Of a stretch of DNA of 64,000 nt, positions 12,175 to 23,962 are shown one piece after another (the stretch's first letter is position 1; every line of letters starts with the position of its first letter). Origin of the DNA: Amaurobius ferox (lineage: Eukaryota; Arthropoda; Arachnida; Araneae; Amaurobiidae). The stretch lies in the NCBI GenBank assembly GCA_951213105.1, contig OX578138.1:64703040-64767039 (forward strand), written 5' to 3'. The translations under genes were made by a program, and so were the position numbers. The notes below the pieces were generated by a model. It saw only the letters and a list, made by a program, of their open reading frames with translations. It was not told the origin of the DNA and searched no databases.

Positions 12175-13476
12175 TTAACACTTTACAACAAAGGTGAAAA
12201 GTGTTTATGACTTTGTTCATTCTGTCTGTCTGTCTGTCCGTTAGCACGATAACTGCCGTGAAAATGACTTAATCAAAATGAAATTTTAGTATGTTGTTCA
12301 GACGGTCTGTAGGACCTATGGGAATATAAACGAATAACATCACTCAATTAGTTTTGGATTGAACCCGGGTTGAAAAAATGAAATACATTGAGCCGTATGG
12401 GACCTAATTTTTCAAACATTTTTTAAGCGGGTTTAAAATTCACAAATTGCTTCGAAAATTTTAGGTAATATTCAAATTGTTCCATAAAATATATAAAAAA
12501 AAAATTCAGCGCAATATATTCAGTAGTTTTTTAAATAAAAATTAAAATAATAATTACACCTCTTATATGAAGCGATCACGTGACCATGATATGAAAAGAT
12601 CACATGACCCACTTCAAAATGATATATGGCATCCATGTTGTCTCAAAATCGTGATTTTTTTAAGTTCTTTTTAATTCATATTGAGTGTTATATCCGTCCT
12701 AAAACCACTTTATTTTTGCTTAAATTCTGTGCATCTACATCTGAAACACTGCAATTACAATATATCTGAGTTTAAATGATCATCCAAATTTGATTATTTC
12801 TACAACGAAGCCTATTTTTCACTTGTGTAAAATGTAAACAGCAAAATATGTAGAATGAGTTGTATTAGAATTGCTGTATTTCTTTAACACAAAATTATTT
12901 AGCCCATGGAGTCTGCATAGCTGATATGAATGAAATATTCATTGATTTTACAAAGAGAAGGACGATTTTTTTCGATGAAGTTTTAAGCATAGAGTTTAAT
13001 TACTTGTAACTCCATTGTCTTAATTTTTAAATAAAATAAATTATTATAGTATTGTGATGAATGAAATGAATGGGAAAATGTTATGAATGAAATGCTGTTT
13101 TTATAGAGAGATCCAGGCGTGTTATTTTTTCTATGACGTCATTTGAATGAATTTCAGTTGTTTTCGATGAAATTTTCAAATATAATAAATTATCGTAGTA
13201 TTATGATAATTCTAAAATTATTACCGAGGAATGTATCACATTTTAGAGATGTTTAAACCAGGCAATTTATATTTTAATGCTGTCATTTGAATGAAGTTCA
13301 TTTTTTTCGATGAAGGTTTAAGTTTTCAAACATAATAAATTAATGTAGTATTGTGATAAGTTTTAAAATATTACCGAGGAATGTATTGCATTTTAGACTT
13401 GTTTAAATAAAATTGCATTGAAGTTGGAAAGTGTTTCATAATCAATGCTTTAAGCATGATTGATCTTTCTTGTTAA
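12175..13476 (+). mobile_element. Family B repeat, copy 1 (HINE/Helentron-like)
   Basis: It begins TTAACACTTTACAACA and forms a 5' hairpin with AAAAGTGTTTA about 20 bases on. Then come GACTTTGTTCATTC and a (TCTG)n microsatellite at 12222-12238. A long AT-rich interior follows, with internal near-duplicates around ATAATAAATTA..GTAGTATT (13190, 13330). Near the 3' end are the subterminal GGAAAGTGTTTCATAATC and a stem-loop (AATCAATGC/GCATGATT), then TGATCTTTCTTGTTAA. No ORF. Microsatellite, subterminal repeats and terminal hairpins match DINE-1/HINE architecture. Confidence 0.65.
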
Positions 13477-14173
13477 AATTAGAATTAGTTTTTTAATTAT
13501 TTTATTTTGAGCACGATTTCGACCGATATTCACAATTTTCATACATATTGGTTCCTTGAAGACCGATAATTTTATCACAGAGTTTCCATCTTGAAACCAT
13601 TCGAAAGATCAAAGAAAGTTTTCTCCAACGATGTTTGAACTGTAGAATTCTAACATTTTATTTCATCAAGCCTTGGAGGGGGAAGGGGATAATTTGGGGA
13701 TGGAGTTGTATCGCACGGTGTACCTACATTGTGTACAATTTTCACTGTTATTTATATGAATAATTTTTTCAAACGAATAAATGTAATTTATCTCTGCTTT
13801 AACTCCTGAGCAACAACGGGTACATTTCCTAGTTTAAAATACATTATTTCTGGAATTTCGAAATAATTTTTTCTATTATTTCTCCAAGAATGTATATAAT
13901 GTACGTTTTGAAAATGACAAATTTTACAAGAATTTTTTTTTTTTTTTGAAAAATGTGTTTCGTTGTTCCAAATGATCACAATTATAGCATGTAATGAGAT
14001 AATGACGTCACGAACACAACAACTGCATCGCGGCAATTCTACAATGCTGCGTTCCTTTTGCCTACCTAAAATTATAGTTATTTTCAGGGCCGTTTTGTCC
14101 ATAGGAAAATAGGCAAATGATGGGGAACGTAAATCCCTGGGGCAGATCTTTCGTGTTCAAAGAACATGGTTTT
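13477..14173. other. Unassigned sequence between family B copies
   Basis: The minus-strand open frame at 13788-14102 has no recognisable motif. A weakly G-rich segment (ggaggggga) sits at 13674-13706. I see no element ends. Confidence 0.4.
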
Positions 14174-15420
14174 TTAACACTTTAAAACATACTTGAAAAG
14201 TGTTTATGACTTTGTTCATTCTGTCTGTCTGACTGACTGTCTGTCCATTCGCACGATAACTGCCGTAAAAATGACTTTATGAAAATGAAATTTTACTATG
14301 TTGTTCAGACGGTCTGTGGGACCTATGGGAATATAAATGAATAATATCACCCAATTAGTTTTGGATTGAATCCGGGTTGAAAAAATGAAATACATTGAAC
14401 CCTATGGGACCCAATTTTTCAAACATTTTTTAAGGTAAGTTAAAATTCACAAATTGCTTCGAAAGTTTCAGGAAATATTCAAATTATCCCATAAAATATA
14501 TAAAAAAAATTTCAGCAAAATATATTCAGAAGCTTTTAAATAAAAAATAAAATAATAATTACACCCTTTATACGAAGAGATCACGTGACCATTACATGAA
14601 GAGATCACGTGACCCACTTCAAAATAAAATATGGCATCCATCTTGTGTCAAAATCGTGATTTTTAAAGTTCTTTTTAATTCATATTGAGTGTTGTATCCG
14701 TTCTAAAACAGCTTTATTTTTGCTTAAATTCTGTACATCATACATACTGAAACAACGCAATTACAATATATTTGAGTTTAAATGATCATCCAACTTTGAT
14801 TATTTCTACAACGAAGCCTAATTTTCACTTATGGAGAATGTAAACACCAAAAGATGTAGAATGAGAACTCATGGAGTCTGCAATATAGCTGATATGAATG
14901 AAACATTCATTGATTTTGCACAGAGAAGCAGACGATTTTTTCGATGAAGTTTTAAGCGTAGAGTTAAAAATTTACTTGGACTTCCATGGTTTTAAGTTTT
15001 TAAATAAAATAAATTATTATAGTATTGTGATGAATGAATGGAATTGAAAAAAGTGTATGAATGAAATGCTGCTTTTATAGAGAGAGCCATGCTATTTATA
15101 TTTCTATGACGTCATTTGAATAAAGTTCATATGTTTTCGATGAAGTTTTCAAATATAATAAATTATTGTAGCATAATGATAATGTTAAAAACATTACCGA
15201 GGAGCCCAAGCGATTTATATTTAATTGACGTCATTTGAATGAATTTCATATTTTTCGATGAACTTTTAAGTTTTCAAATATAATAAATTAATGTAGTATT
15301 GTGATAATTTTTAAAATATTACCGAGGAATGTATCGGATTTTAGAGATGTTTAAATGAAATTGCATTGAAGTTGGAAAGTGTTTCATAATCGATGCTTTA
15401 TGCATGATTGATCTTTCTTA
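14174..15420 (+). mobile_element. Family B repeat, copy 2
   Basis: Same order as copy 1: TTAACACTTT 5' hairpin, GTCT-rich microsatellite at 14219-14246, the 'gatcacgtgacc' segments near 14578-14616, and the 3' stem-loop (AATCGATGC/GCATGATT) ending GATCTTTCTTA at 15420. Non-coding. It forms an inverted pair with the next copy. Confidence 0.65.
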
Positions 15421-15700
15421 TTTTTTTTTTAATTTAATACATAATACTATGGCAATTTATCGAAATTTCTAATTAGACCTTTCTCAAATAAAAATAAGTA
15501 TGAGTGAAAGAGCGAAAGGGAGGAGAGAAATTTTTAACTGAAACCCCGAAATGTACAACTTTAACATAATAATTCTATTATTAATTACTGGAAGTAAAAG
15601 TTACTGGATAATTAAATTACTGGAAATAATGTACATTTTACTTAATACATATTTTTCTTTTTAAATATTATTTATTTATTTCTATTTTACAATTGGCATA
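15421..15700. other. Spacer between inverted family B copies
   Basis: About 280 bp of AT-rich sequence separates the two facing 3' ends. It would form the loop of a large foldback. Confidence 0.5.
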
Positions 15701-16975
15701 TTAAACAAGAAAGATCAATCATGTATAAATCATTGATTATGAAACACTTTCCAACTTCAATGCAATTTTATTTAAACAAGTCTAAAATGCAATACATTCC
15801 TCGGTAATATTTTAAAACTTATCACAATACTACATTAATTTATTATGTTTGAAAACATAAAACTTCATCGAAAAAAATGAACTTCATTCAAATGACGGCA
15901 TGAAATATAAATTGCCCGGTTTAAACATCTCTAAAATGCGATACATTCCTGGGTAATATTTTTAAAATTATCATAATACTACAAAAATTTATTATATTTG
16001 AAAATTTCATCGAAAAGAAATTAAATTTATTCAAATGACTTCATAGAAAAAATAACACGCCTGGCTCGCTCTATAAAAGCAGCATTTCATTCATCACAAT
16101 ACTATAATAATTTATTTTATTTAAAAACTTAAAACCATGGATGTACAAGTAATTTAACTAAAACTTCATCGAAAAATCGTTTACTTCTCTGCATAAATTC
16201 ACAATGAATGTTCCAATTATATCAGCTATATTGCAGACTCCATGAGTTAAATAATTTTGCTTTAAAGAAATGCAGCAATTTTTATACAACTCATTCTACA
16301 TCTTTTGGTATTTACATTCTCCATAAGTGAAAAGTAGGCTTCGTTGTAGAAACAATGAAAGTTGGATGATCATTTAAACTCAACTATATTGTAATTGCGT
16401 TGTTTCAATATGTAGATGCACAAAATTTAAGCAAAAATAAAGTGGTTTTAGGACGGATGCAACACTAAATATGAGTTAAAAAGAACTTTAAAAATCACGA
16501 TTTTGACACAAGATGGATGTTATCTTTTATTTTGAAGTGGGTCACGTGATCTATTCATATAATTGTCATGTGATCTCTCCATATAAAGGGTATAATTATT
16601 ATTTTAATTTTTATTTAAAAAATTACTGAATATATTTTGCTGAAATTTTTTTTATATATTTTATGGAACAATTTGAATATTACCTAAAATTTTCGAAGCA
16701 ATTTGTGAATTTTAAATTCGCTTAAATTTTTTTTTCAAAAATTAGGTTCCATGGGGTTCAATGTATTTCATTTTTCAATCCAAAACTAATTGGGTGATAT
16801 TATTCATTTATATTCCCTTAGGTCCCACTGACTGTCTGAACAACATACCAAAATTTCATTTTGATAAAGTTCATTTTTACGGCAGTTATCGTGCTAACAG
16901 ACGGACAGACAGACAGACAGACAGAATGAACAAAGTCATAAACACTTTTCTTTCAACTATATTGTAAAATGTTAA
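15701..16975 (-). mobile_element. Family B repeat, copy 3 (inverted)
   Basis: Starts AACAAGAAAGATCAATCATG, the reverse complement of the family 3' end, and finishes with the (GACA)n tract at 16903-16924, then GAATGAACAAAGTCATAAAC and a degenerate AATGTTAA end at 16968-16975. It mirrors the 14174-15420 copy over its whole length. Confidence 0.65.
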
Positions 16976-17226
16976 AAATGACCAGCTCTTAGTCAGTTTT
17001 ATTCTCTGGGTTTTATATTGCGCAGGTGTCGTTGTCAAAGTTTGCCCCTCCTGTAAGAATTTCTGTGCATACCCATAGTTACGATAGCTAGTAGTTCGAT
17101 TAATTATTTCGAATGAAAAATATCTGAAGTGCGAGTCTCCACTCTAATTTCTCATACATTTATATTTAATTTATTTCCACTGGTATCACAATCATTATCT
17201 GAACGGAAAAATGTAAAAGAAATCTT

Positions 17227-17230
<4 letters not shown>

Positions 17231-17271
<41 letters not shown>
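17231..17271. repeat. TA microsatellite
   Basis: An uninterrupted alternating TA tract of about 40 bp. Confidence 0.9.
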
Positions 17272-17275
<4 letters not shown>

Positions 17276-17319
17276 CCTTTTTGTTGGCAACAGTTAGCCA
17301 ATTTGGCTTATATACGTTA

Positions 17320-17640
17320 ATATAAACTATTTTAATACTATTATAACATTCATAGAGCAGTTAATATATTATCCTTTTCTACCACACACTATATACTCTT
17401 TCAAGAATTATAACTATTTTCCATAAGAAATAATGCTATGAAAATTTTAAAATTCGAGTTTAAATCATGAGAATTACTAAATATTCTGTCTAGTTCTAGT
17501 GTTTCGATAGTGTATCGACGCATAAAACTCTTCAATGCTGGATGCATTCGTTCTGAAGTTATCAGATGTCCATACCAAACATACAAGCAAACGGACAACT
17601 TTCCAAAAGAGGTCAAAATCAACTCAGGAGATCTTAATAG
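17320..17640 (+). repeat. Family C interspersed repeat, copy 1
   Basis: The segments 'ttttccata.gaaa', 'atcatgagaat.ac.aaa.attct', 'gttctagt.tttc' and 'catac' recur in the same order at about 54785-55130. Structure and class are unknown; it has some resemblance to the interiors of family A elements. Confidence 0.4.
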
Positions 17641-18880
17641 AAGCTGTTTTCCAAAATCTTGAATGCGAAAATTTTCAGCAAAATAACACTCTTTCTATGC
17701 AATAGTATGAGAAAGTCAAAGTAGATGTAGTCAAAGTTAACACTTACCCTTTAGATATAGTTAGAGAACACTTTAATTATGCATCTACTCAGTTTGGAAT
17801 CAAAGCACCAAGCGTAATTTTAACTATTTTGCATAAACATTATCCAATGAAGCAACCATTGCGAGGGCACCTCAAAAGTTTCAAAAATATTTCACACGAG
17901 TTTTCCCAAAAGAGAAACCTTGAATGAAAACCGAATCTAAAGACTGACAACCACAAAGGATTCTGTAACAAATTAACAATGGAATAAATTTTACGGCCGA
18001 ATAAATTGAGCTTTTTATTGTCATTTTATGCCAGAGTGGCACCGTTTCAATGAGCAAAAACACTTACCTTCTTTTTTATTGACATCTGTCGCAGGAAGAA
18101 CAGCCATTCGTTCAACCAATTGAAACAGATAAGTTTCTGCTGAATGGATTTGAGGCTCAGCATAGATAATGGCCGTTTAGAATCCCGCAACATACTTTGT
18201 CCGCTATTATGGTCATTTAACCTTATTAACCTAAGATGGCGTCGTTGACACTTTTAACGGTCATTCCGAAACGACGCTGCCTTGCCTCGTTTAATGACAT
18301 GACATTGTGAAATACATATTGATGACATTATCCGTATAAGGCTTTGACGAAGGAAACATCGCTTTTTTGAATGAAGTTTTTAATATACAAAAGAAAAGAT
18401 ATTTAATTAAGGACAGGTGAGATTAATCGCAATTTATTTCGGCAACTCTTCATTTAATATTTAAGTACATATACATGTAACGAAGGAAATGTAGATCATT
18501 TACTTATAGTGCTGGATTAAGAATTGGGGGGGGGGGGGGAGCAGGTATGGCATAAATGATTAGACAATTTTAAATTAAGAGATCTACAAGCTACGTTTTG
18601 AAAAAAAATATAAATTCTAAACCAATTTTAATATTTAATTTTATAGGTAATAGAAATACTCATTAAGATAAAAGTGTAAAAAGTTAAGTCAAGTATCGCC
18701 CAGTTTAGGAAAAAAAATAGGTTTTTCGCCCTGTTACAGTTTGCTGTAATAATAGAGATTGTATAACTCTGCAAATGTGCGTGAAATGTCACGTATGCAT
18801 GCAAAATTTCATCTTCCTACCTATTGTAGTTTTTGAGTAAAAGTGCAGAGTTCACTTCGACAACAATAGTTTGCAATTCC
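17641..18880. other. No recognised gene; poly-G run
   Basis: AT-rich sequence with an 11-12 bp G run at 18528-18539. The open frame at 17881-18063 (minus) has no recognisable domain. Confidence 0.45.
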
Positions 18881-18885
18881 GTCCC

Positions 18886-18953
18886 AGTAGCTCAACGGTA
18901 GAGCGTCGGCTGATCAGTGCGAAGATACCGTGGTTCGACTCCCGATTGGAGCA
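18886..18953 (+). pseudogene. tRNA-like sequence, probably tRNA pseudogene or SINE head
   Basis: A box A-like TAGCTCAACGGTAGAGCG forms a good D arm and a box B-like GGTTCGACTCC lies downstream. The acceptor stem pairs imperfectly, and the anticodon and T stems contain mismatches, so I do not assign an isotype. A T-rich run follows at 18959-18965, as after Pol III genes. A functional tRNA cannot be excluded without a covariance-model search. Confidence 0.45.
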
Positions 18954-19178
18954 GAAAGGTTTTTTATAAAAGGAATCGCAAAATTCAGGCAAATGTTGAT
19001 TTTGCTTAGTTAGCAATGTAAAATGGACGAATCAACATTATGTTTTCCATTTTCTTTAAAGACATAGCTGGTAAATGTATAATTTGTTAAATATTTTATA
19101 TCATAAAAGGAGCTCCAAAATTTTGTCGGCCTTCCCGTCTCGGGGAATCCAAAATTTTTAATCTGGCCCCGAACTATA

Positions 19179-19182
<4 letters not shown>

Positions 19183-19229
<47 letters not shown>
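19183..19229. repeat. TA microsatellite
   Basis: An alternating TA tract of about 46 bp. Confidence 0.9.
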
Positions 19230-19231
<2 letters not shown>

Positions 19232-20289
19232 CACAATTCCTTCATTTACTTTGCAAGAGATTTTGCAGTTTGTGCCCTCCGCCAGGGTTTAGGCACATTA
19301 AGAACTCTTTCCAAACAATTAGGCCATCCGAATACCACGAAAACTAACGAACGCCTAGTAGTCATTATAAAATGACACATGGGAGTTTTAATATACGGGT
19401 AAGGGAAAAAAAAAATCTGCTTGTGGATTTTCTATCTCACATATTCTGAAGATGACATTGGGTTGCGCATTCTTAGAAAAAGGAGGAGTGCTGTTTTAGT
19501 TTGTTTTCTTCGGAAGAGTGTCATTAAAAGATGAAAATCTTATTCTAAAGGCTGTATTAAAATAGCACATTAGATTAGGGCAAGTACAAGTACAAAATTC
19601 TACCCAAGTTTCATGCGGACGAAATGGATAGTGTCACTAAATGCGACACATTTAAGCTTAATAAAAGTTCTTAATATCAAAAACAGTTACAAATTAATGA
19701 TGCATAAAAATGGCACGCATTTTATAGTTCTGATAACATGCAAATGCGTTTTGTTAACATGAAAATAGCCAATCACTGTATGTTGCTTCATTTTCAAACG
19801 TTTTCAGATATTTTAATCTAATAAATCAATCATTAATAAAACATATTTTAAGTAATTTGATCAAAGAATAGCCAGCAGACAATTTCGGTGTTTGACACGT
19901 AATGCTGTTACTGTGGTTAAAAATGGAATCAAAAGTTGCATAAAAATTAAATTGTAACATATAAAAAATCGTCTGCTATAACTATAAAATAAAATCTCAA
20001 GAATGGTTGGTTGAACACAAAGATAGTTATATAAGAAAATTTAGGATACTTTTTCTGCGCATGATGGTATAAAAAATAAAATTTTGTATCTAGCCGTTCT
20101 CGAGTTATAGCTGGAAGAATGCTCCAATAAAAAATTCCGAGATTTATACATTTGTCAAACATAATTTCAGGATTTTTTTTATTTTTCTCATTACTTATAG
20201 GTCAAGTCCCTTGTGTATGCAACATTTCAAGTTTCTGCCTTCTGCAGTTTGAGCTGTGCATAATTCATCACTTAGCAGATGTATGATAT
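19230..20289. other. No recognised feature
   Basis: AT-rich sequence. Short open frames at 19947-20162 and 20195-20398 (both minus) have no motifs. The stretch ends at the Tc1 terminal repeat. Confidence 0.45.
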
Positions 20290-20291
20290 AC

Positions 20292-21671
20292 ACTGACTTC
20301 CAAAAGTTGGGCACGCAATGCAAATTTTCTGTTTTCGAAAGCGTATTTGAATTTGAGTGGCTGAAAATCGCTGCGGATGTAGATGGCAGTATATGCAAAT
20401 ATCATATGTTGCAGCCAATCACGATTGACTCTCCGGATATATGCTAATTAGGCAGTCTTTGAAGACGCCAGCATTCTGATGGGTTTGAGGAGGCGCATTT
20501 AAATGCTGATATGAAGTGCTTATAACTTTTGTAGAATCATTTTTGATGACATTCGTGTTTCTATAGCTGAAAGAAGACGAATGACGGATAGTGAGTGCTG
20601 GCGTGCTGTGGGACCCATTGAAGCAGGACAGTCAATTAAAGAACCAAACAAGTCAAACAGTTGTTCGGAGACCTGTGCTCGGTCGTCCAAGGGTTACCAT
20701 CCCCTCTGATGATCGGTATATTGCTATAGTAGCCAAGCGGAATCGACGAGCGACCTCCACAACTGTTACATCCATGGTTGCAGCGGAACTTGGTAAGACA
20801 ATATATGCCAGTACTGTGCGCCGAAGGCTCCACGTGAAGGGACTGTATGCCCGAGTACCACGTTTTTGTGTTTCACAAATCGTGAAAGCCAGAGGGGCAA
20901 GATTAAAGTGATGTCGTCAACATGTCAATTGGACTGTCTCAGATTAGTGCAACGTCCTGTTCACGGACGAGTCCAGATTTGCCCTAAAATCAGATGATAA
21001 GCGTGTAAGGGTCTGGAAAGAACGAGGCACACGCAATCAGGTCAAGAACATCATCAAATATTACGCATTCAGAGGTGGCAGCATCATGGTGTGGGCCGGA
21101 ATTTCAATGGGATATCGTACAGAGCTGCACATCTTTAAAGACGGTTCTGTGACAGCTGCGCGGTATCGGGATGAAATCTCAGACCCCATTGCGAGACTCT
21201 ACGCTGCAGCAATTGGTCCTGATTTCCTCCTTATGGACGATAATGCCCGTCCCCATCGAGCTGACATCGTTAACGAATACCTGGAAAGGGAGGGCATTTC
21301 TCGTGTGGAGTGGCCGGCGTATTCCCCCGACCTTAATCCAATTGAAAACCTTTGGGATGCCCTCTGGCGTGCTGTCTCTGCACGTTTACCTCCTCCAGCC
21401 AGTTTCAGAGATTTGGAAACTGCCCCATTGGAGGAATGGCCATTACTCGCATCTGCGATGGTTGATCACCTCATTGAAAGCATGGAAAATCGTTGTAAAG
21501 TTTGTGAAAAGCGAAAAGTAAATATTTTTTCCATCTTTGTACGTAATTCTTGTTTTCTTTTTAATGCATAAACACATTTGCTACCTTCGTGTACAATTTT
21601 GAGTTAATCAAAGCTTTACCTTTCCATTTTTGTTGATTTTACCGTCCGTGCTTAACCTTTGGAAGCCAGTG
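20292..21671 (+). mobile_element. Tc1-type DNA transposon
   Basis: Imperfect terminal inverted repeats: CACTGACTTCCAAAAGTTGG at the left and, on the other strand at the right, CACTGGCTTCCAAAGGTTAA. Both are flanked by TA (20290-20291 and 21672-21673), the Tc1/mariner target site. Length is about 1.38 kb, normal for a single-gene Tc1 element. It carries a decayed transposase reading in the same direction. Confidence 0.9.
20581..21574 (+). pseudogene. Tc1-family transposase (DD34E), degraded
   Basis: It starts ATGACGGATAGTGAG (MTDSECWRAVGPIEAGQSI), the usual opening of this family. A deletion with frame change near 20645 removes most of the first helix-turn-helix; QTSQTVVRRP..GRPRVT and the second DNA-binding part follow in the new frame. 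Catalytic residues are present: FTDESRF (Asp codon 20966), DDNARPH (Asp codon 21239) and SPDLNPIENLW (Glu codon 21344). The spacing of 34 residues between the last Asp and Glu is the Tc1 signature. In-frame stops at 20909 and 20945 make it a pseudogene. The C-terminal third (21086-21571) is open and well preserved. Confidence 0.9.
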
Positions 21672-21741
21672 TATATTTAGCCCCCCGTTAAACAAGAATC
21701 GATTTATATTACTACTAATACAACGATACAACGAGCTGACT

Positions 21742-22847
21742 GAACTAGCGCACTAAAAATTATTCTTGCATTTATTTCACTATAACAACCTCTCCGGATT
21801 TTGATAACAGAAAAAAATCTGAACTAGCGCACTAAAAATTATTCTTGCATTTATTTCACTATAACAACCTCTCCGGATTTTGATAACAGAAAAAAATCTG
21901 AACTAGCGCACTAAAAATTATTCTTGCATTTATTTCACTATAACAACCTCTCCGGATTTTGATAACAGAAAAAAATCTGAACTAGCGCACTAAAAATTAT
22001 TCTTGCATTTATTTCACTATAACAACCTCTCCGGATTTTGATAACAGAAAAAAATCTGAACTAGCGCACTAAAAATTATTCTTGCATTTATTTCACTATA
22101 ACAACCTCTCCGGATTTTGATAACAGAAAAAAATCTGAACTAGCGCACTAAAAATTATTCTTGCATTTATTTCACTATAACAACCTCTCCGGATTTTGAT
22201 AACAGAAAAAAATCTGAACTAGCGCACTAAAAATTATTCTTGCATTTATTTCACTATAACAACCTCTCCGGATTTTGATAACAGAAAAAAATCTGAACTA
22301 GCGCACTAAAAATTATTCTTGCATTTATTTCACTATAACAACCTCTCCAGATTTTGATAACAGAAAAAAATCTGAACTAGCGCACTAAAAATTATTCTTG
22401 CATTTATTTCACTATAACAACCTCTCCGGATTTTGATAACAGAAAAAAATCTGAACTAGCGCACTAAAAATTATTCTTGCATTTATTTCACTATAACAAC
22501 CTCTCCGGATTTTGATAACAGAAAAAAATCTGAACTAGCGCACTAAAAATTATTCTTGCATTTATTTCACTATAACAACCTCTCCGGATTTTGATAACAG
22601 AAAAAAATCTGAACTAGCGCACTAAAAATTATTCTTGCATTTATTTCACTATAACAACCTCTCCGGATTTTGATAACAGAAAAAAATCTGAACTAGCGCA
22701 CTAAAAATTATTCTTGCATTTATTTCACTATAACAACCTCTCCGGATTTTGATAACAGAAAAAAATCTGAACTAGCGCACTAAAAATTATTCTTGCATTT
22801 ATTTCACTATAACAACCTCTCCGGATTTTGATAACAGAAAAAAATCT
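21742..22847. repeat. 79-bp minisatellite, 14 tandem units
   Basis: Units beginning GAACTAGCGCACTAAAAATT start every 79 bp from 21742 to 22769, giving 14 copies. They are essentially identical; the one difference I noticed is CTCTCCAGATTTT instead of CTCTCCGGATTTT in the eighth unit (near 22349). Such homogeneity implies recent expansion or homogenisation. The array begins about 70 bp beyond the right end of the Tc1 element. No unit encodes a through-reading frame worth calling. Confidence 0.95.
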
Positions 22848-23545
22848 AAATATTTCTACCACTGAAAACAGGTAAAACTGTGAAAAATAAATGAAAATAC
22901 ACTAAAGCAAATTACAAAATAAATCTTACGGACAATTGCGTTTGATCATGTTTAACAAATAAATTGCTAGATAAATTATATTTTTAATCTCGCAATAAGT
23001 ATACCAAACATTCTAAAATAACATTAAAGCTTCAGTAGAAAAGACATTTTATGAGAAGCTCGTATTTTATGGGATGTACACCGATGGTATGTGTACAATA
23101 GTAGGACGTATACACCAATAGTATGTGTACAATAGTGCAGTATCCTCCAAGAAAAGGCAATCATTAAATGTTTTTGTGCATGAGAGTAGATAATATCTTC
23201 CTCTCCCAGGAATCATTAATGAGAAAAGATTGTCAAGGGCTATTAAGTTCAACCAACAAAAGAATGTTGGTCATTTTTTCTTCCATACTTTACTGGGAGA
23301 TGAATCTATAAAATGCTATCAGAGTTTGTTCTTAATCGGGTCTTACAACGCTTGCGTAGCAGAGGGGGGGGGGGGGGGGTCCCTAATTCCTGTACACCTT
23401 TACAAAATTTCGATTTTCACTTTAGCTGTCAATTTTAGGTTTTATATTATACAAGAGAAAAGGTAAAAATATATTCTAATTTTCCCTATATATAATTATC
23501 TAACATGTTTAATGTGTTTAGGGTGGTTATGATCAAAACTCATAA
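22848..23545. other. No recognised gene
   Basis: AT-rich. A near-duplicate 'accgatggtatgtgtacaatagt' / 'accaatagtatgtgtacaatagt' occurs at 23081-23138. A poly-G run lies at 23366-23379. Confidence 0.45.
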
Positions 23546-23557
23546 GGATGTTTTGCC

Positions 23558-23675
23558 GCCAACGGCCGTCCCGTGCTGAAAACACCATTTCTCGTTAGAT
23601 CACCGAAGTCAAGCAGCATCGGGCGCGGTTAGTACTTGGATGGGTGACCACCTGGGAACACCGCGTGCTGTTGGC
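23558..23675 (+). rRNA. 5S rRNA-derived head of the composite SINE
   Basis: The 118-bp sequence is recognisably animal 5S rRNA from end to end. It starts GCCAACGGCC and ends GCGTGCTGTTGGC, so the two ends pair as helix I. It has GATCACCGAAGTCAAGCAGC (internal box A region) and TACTTGGATGGGTGACC (intermediate element and box C). The type-1 Pol III internal promoter therefore looks intact. It is not a free-standing 5S gene: no terminator T-run follows at its end, and the TSDs enclose it with the SINE body. Confidence 0.9.
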
Positions 23676-23950
23676 ACATTTCGGACGCGGTAGCCCGGTG
23701 GTTTGCGCGCTGGATTTGCACGCTGCCACAACTGCCGCCGTGTACATGCGGAGTACGATCACGTTAACCATGTGGGTCCGAAAGTAGTTCCGAGAGGTTG
23801 GTGGTAAGGGAAGGAGGGTACGGTCCCTGTGGATGCCTCCCCCACTGGGTTCCGGTCTAAATTGGGTGGTACTTCCCGGCCGTCCAAATGGTTACTTTAC
23901 ACCTTTCTGGTAGCTCGGACGGTCTGGATCTCAAGAACAACAACAACAAC
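23558..23950 (+). mobile_element. Composite 5S rRNA-tRNA SINE with 12-bp TSD
   Basis: GGATGTTTTGCC lies at 23546-23557 and again at 23951-23962. Between them is one unit: a 118-bp 5S rRNA-like head (23558-23675), a short joint, a tRNA-derived part with box A (GGTAGCCCGGTGG, about 23688-23700) but no box B, and the SINE body shared with the 2.5-4.5 kb copies. It ends in the hairpin tail (CCCGGCCGTCC at 23876, GGACGGTCTGG at 23918) and (AAC)n. Because the TSD abuts the first base of the 5S part, head and body moved together as one retrotransposed RNA. Length is about 393 bp. Confidence 0.93.
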
Positions 23951-23962
23951 GGATGTTTTGCC

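Noticed and set aside
21742..22847. CRISPR-like regular array
   Set aside because: Units are contiguous 79-bp tandem repeats without variable spacers, and the context is eukaryotic.
23558..23675. Functional free-standing 5S rRNA gene
   Set aside because: The target duplications enclose the 5S part and the SINE body together, and no terminator follows the 5S end. It is a SINE head, although derived from a genuine 5S gene.
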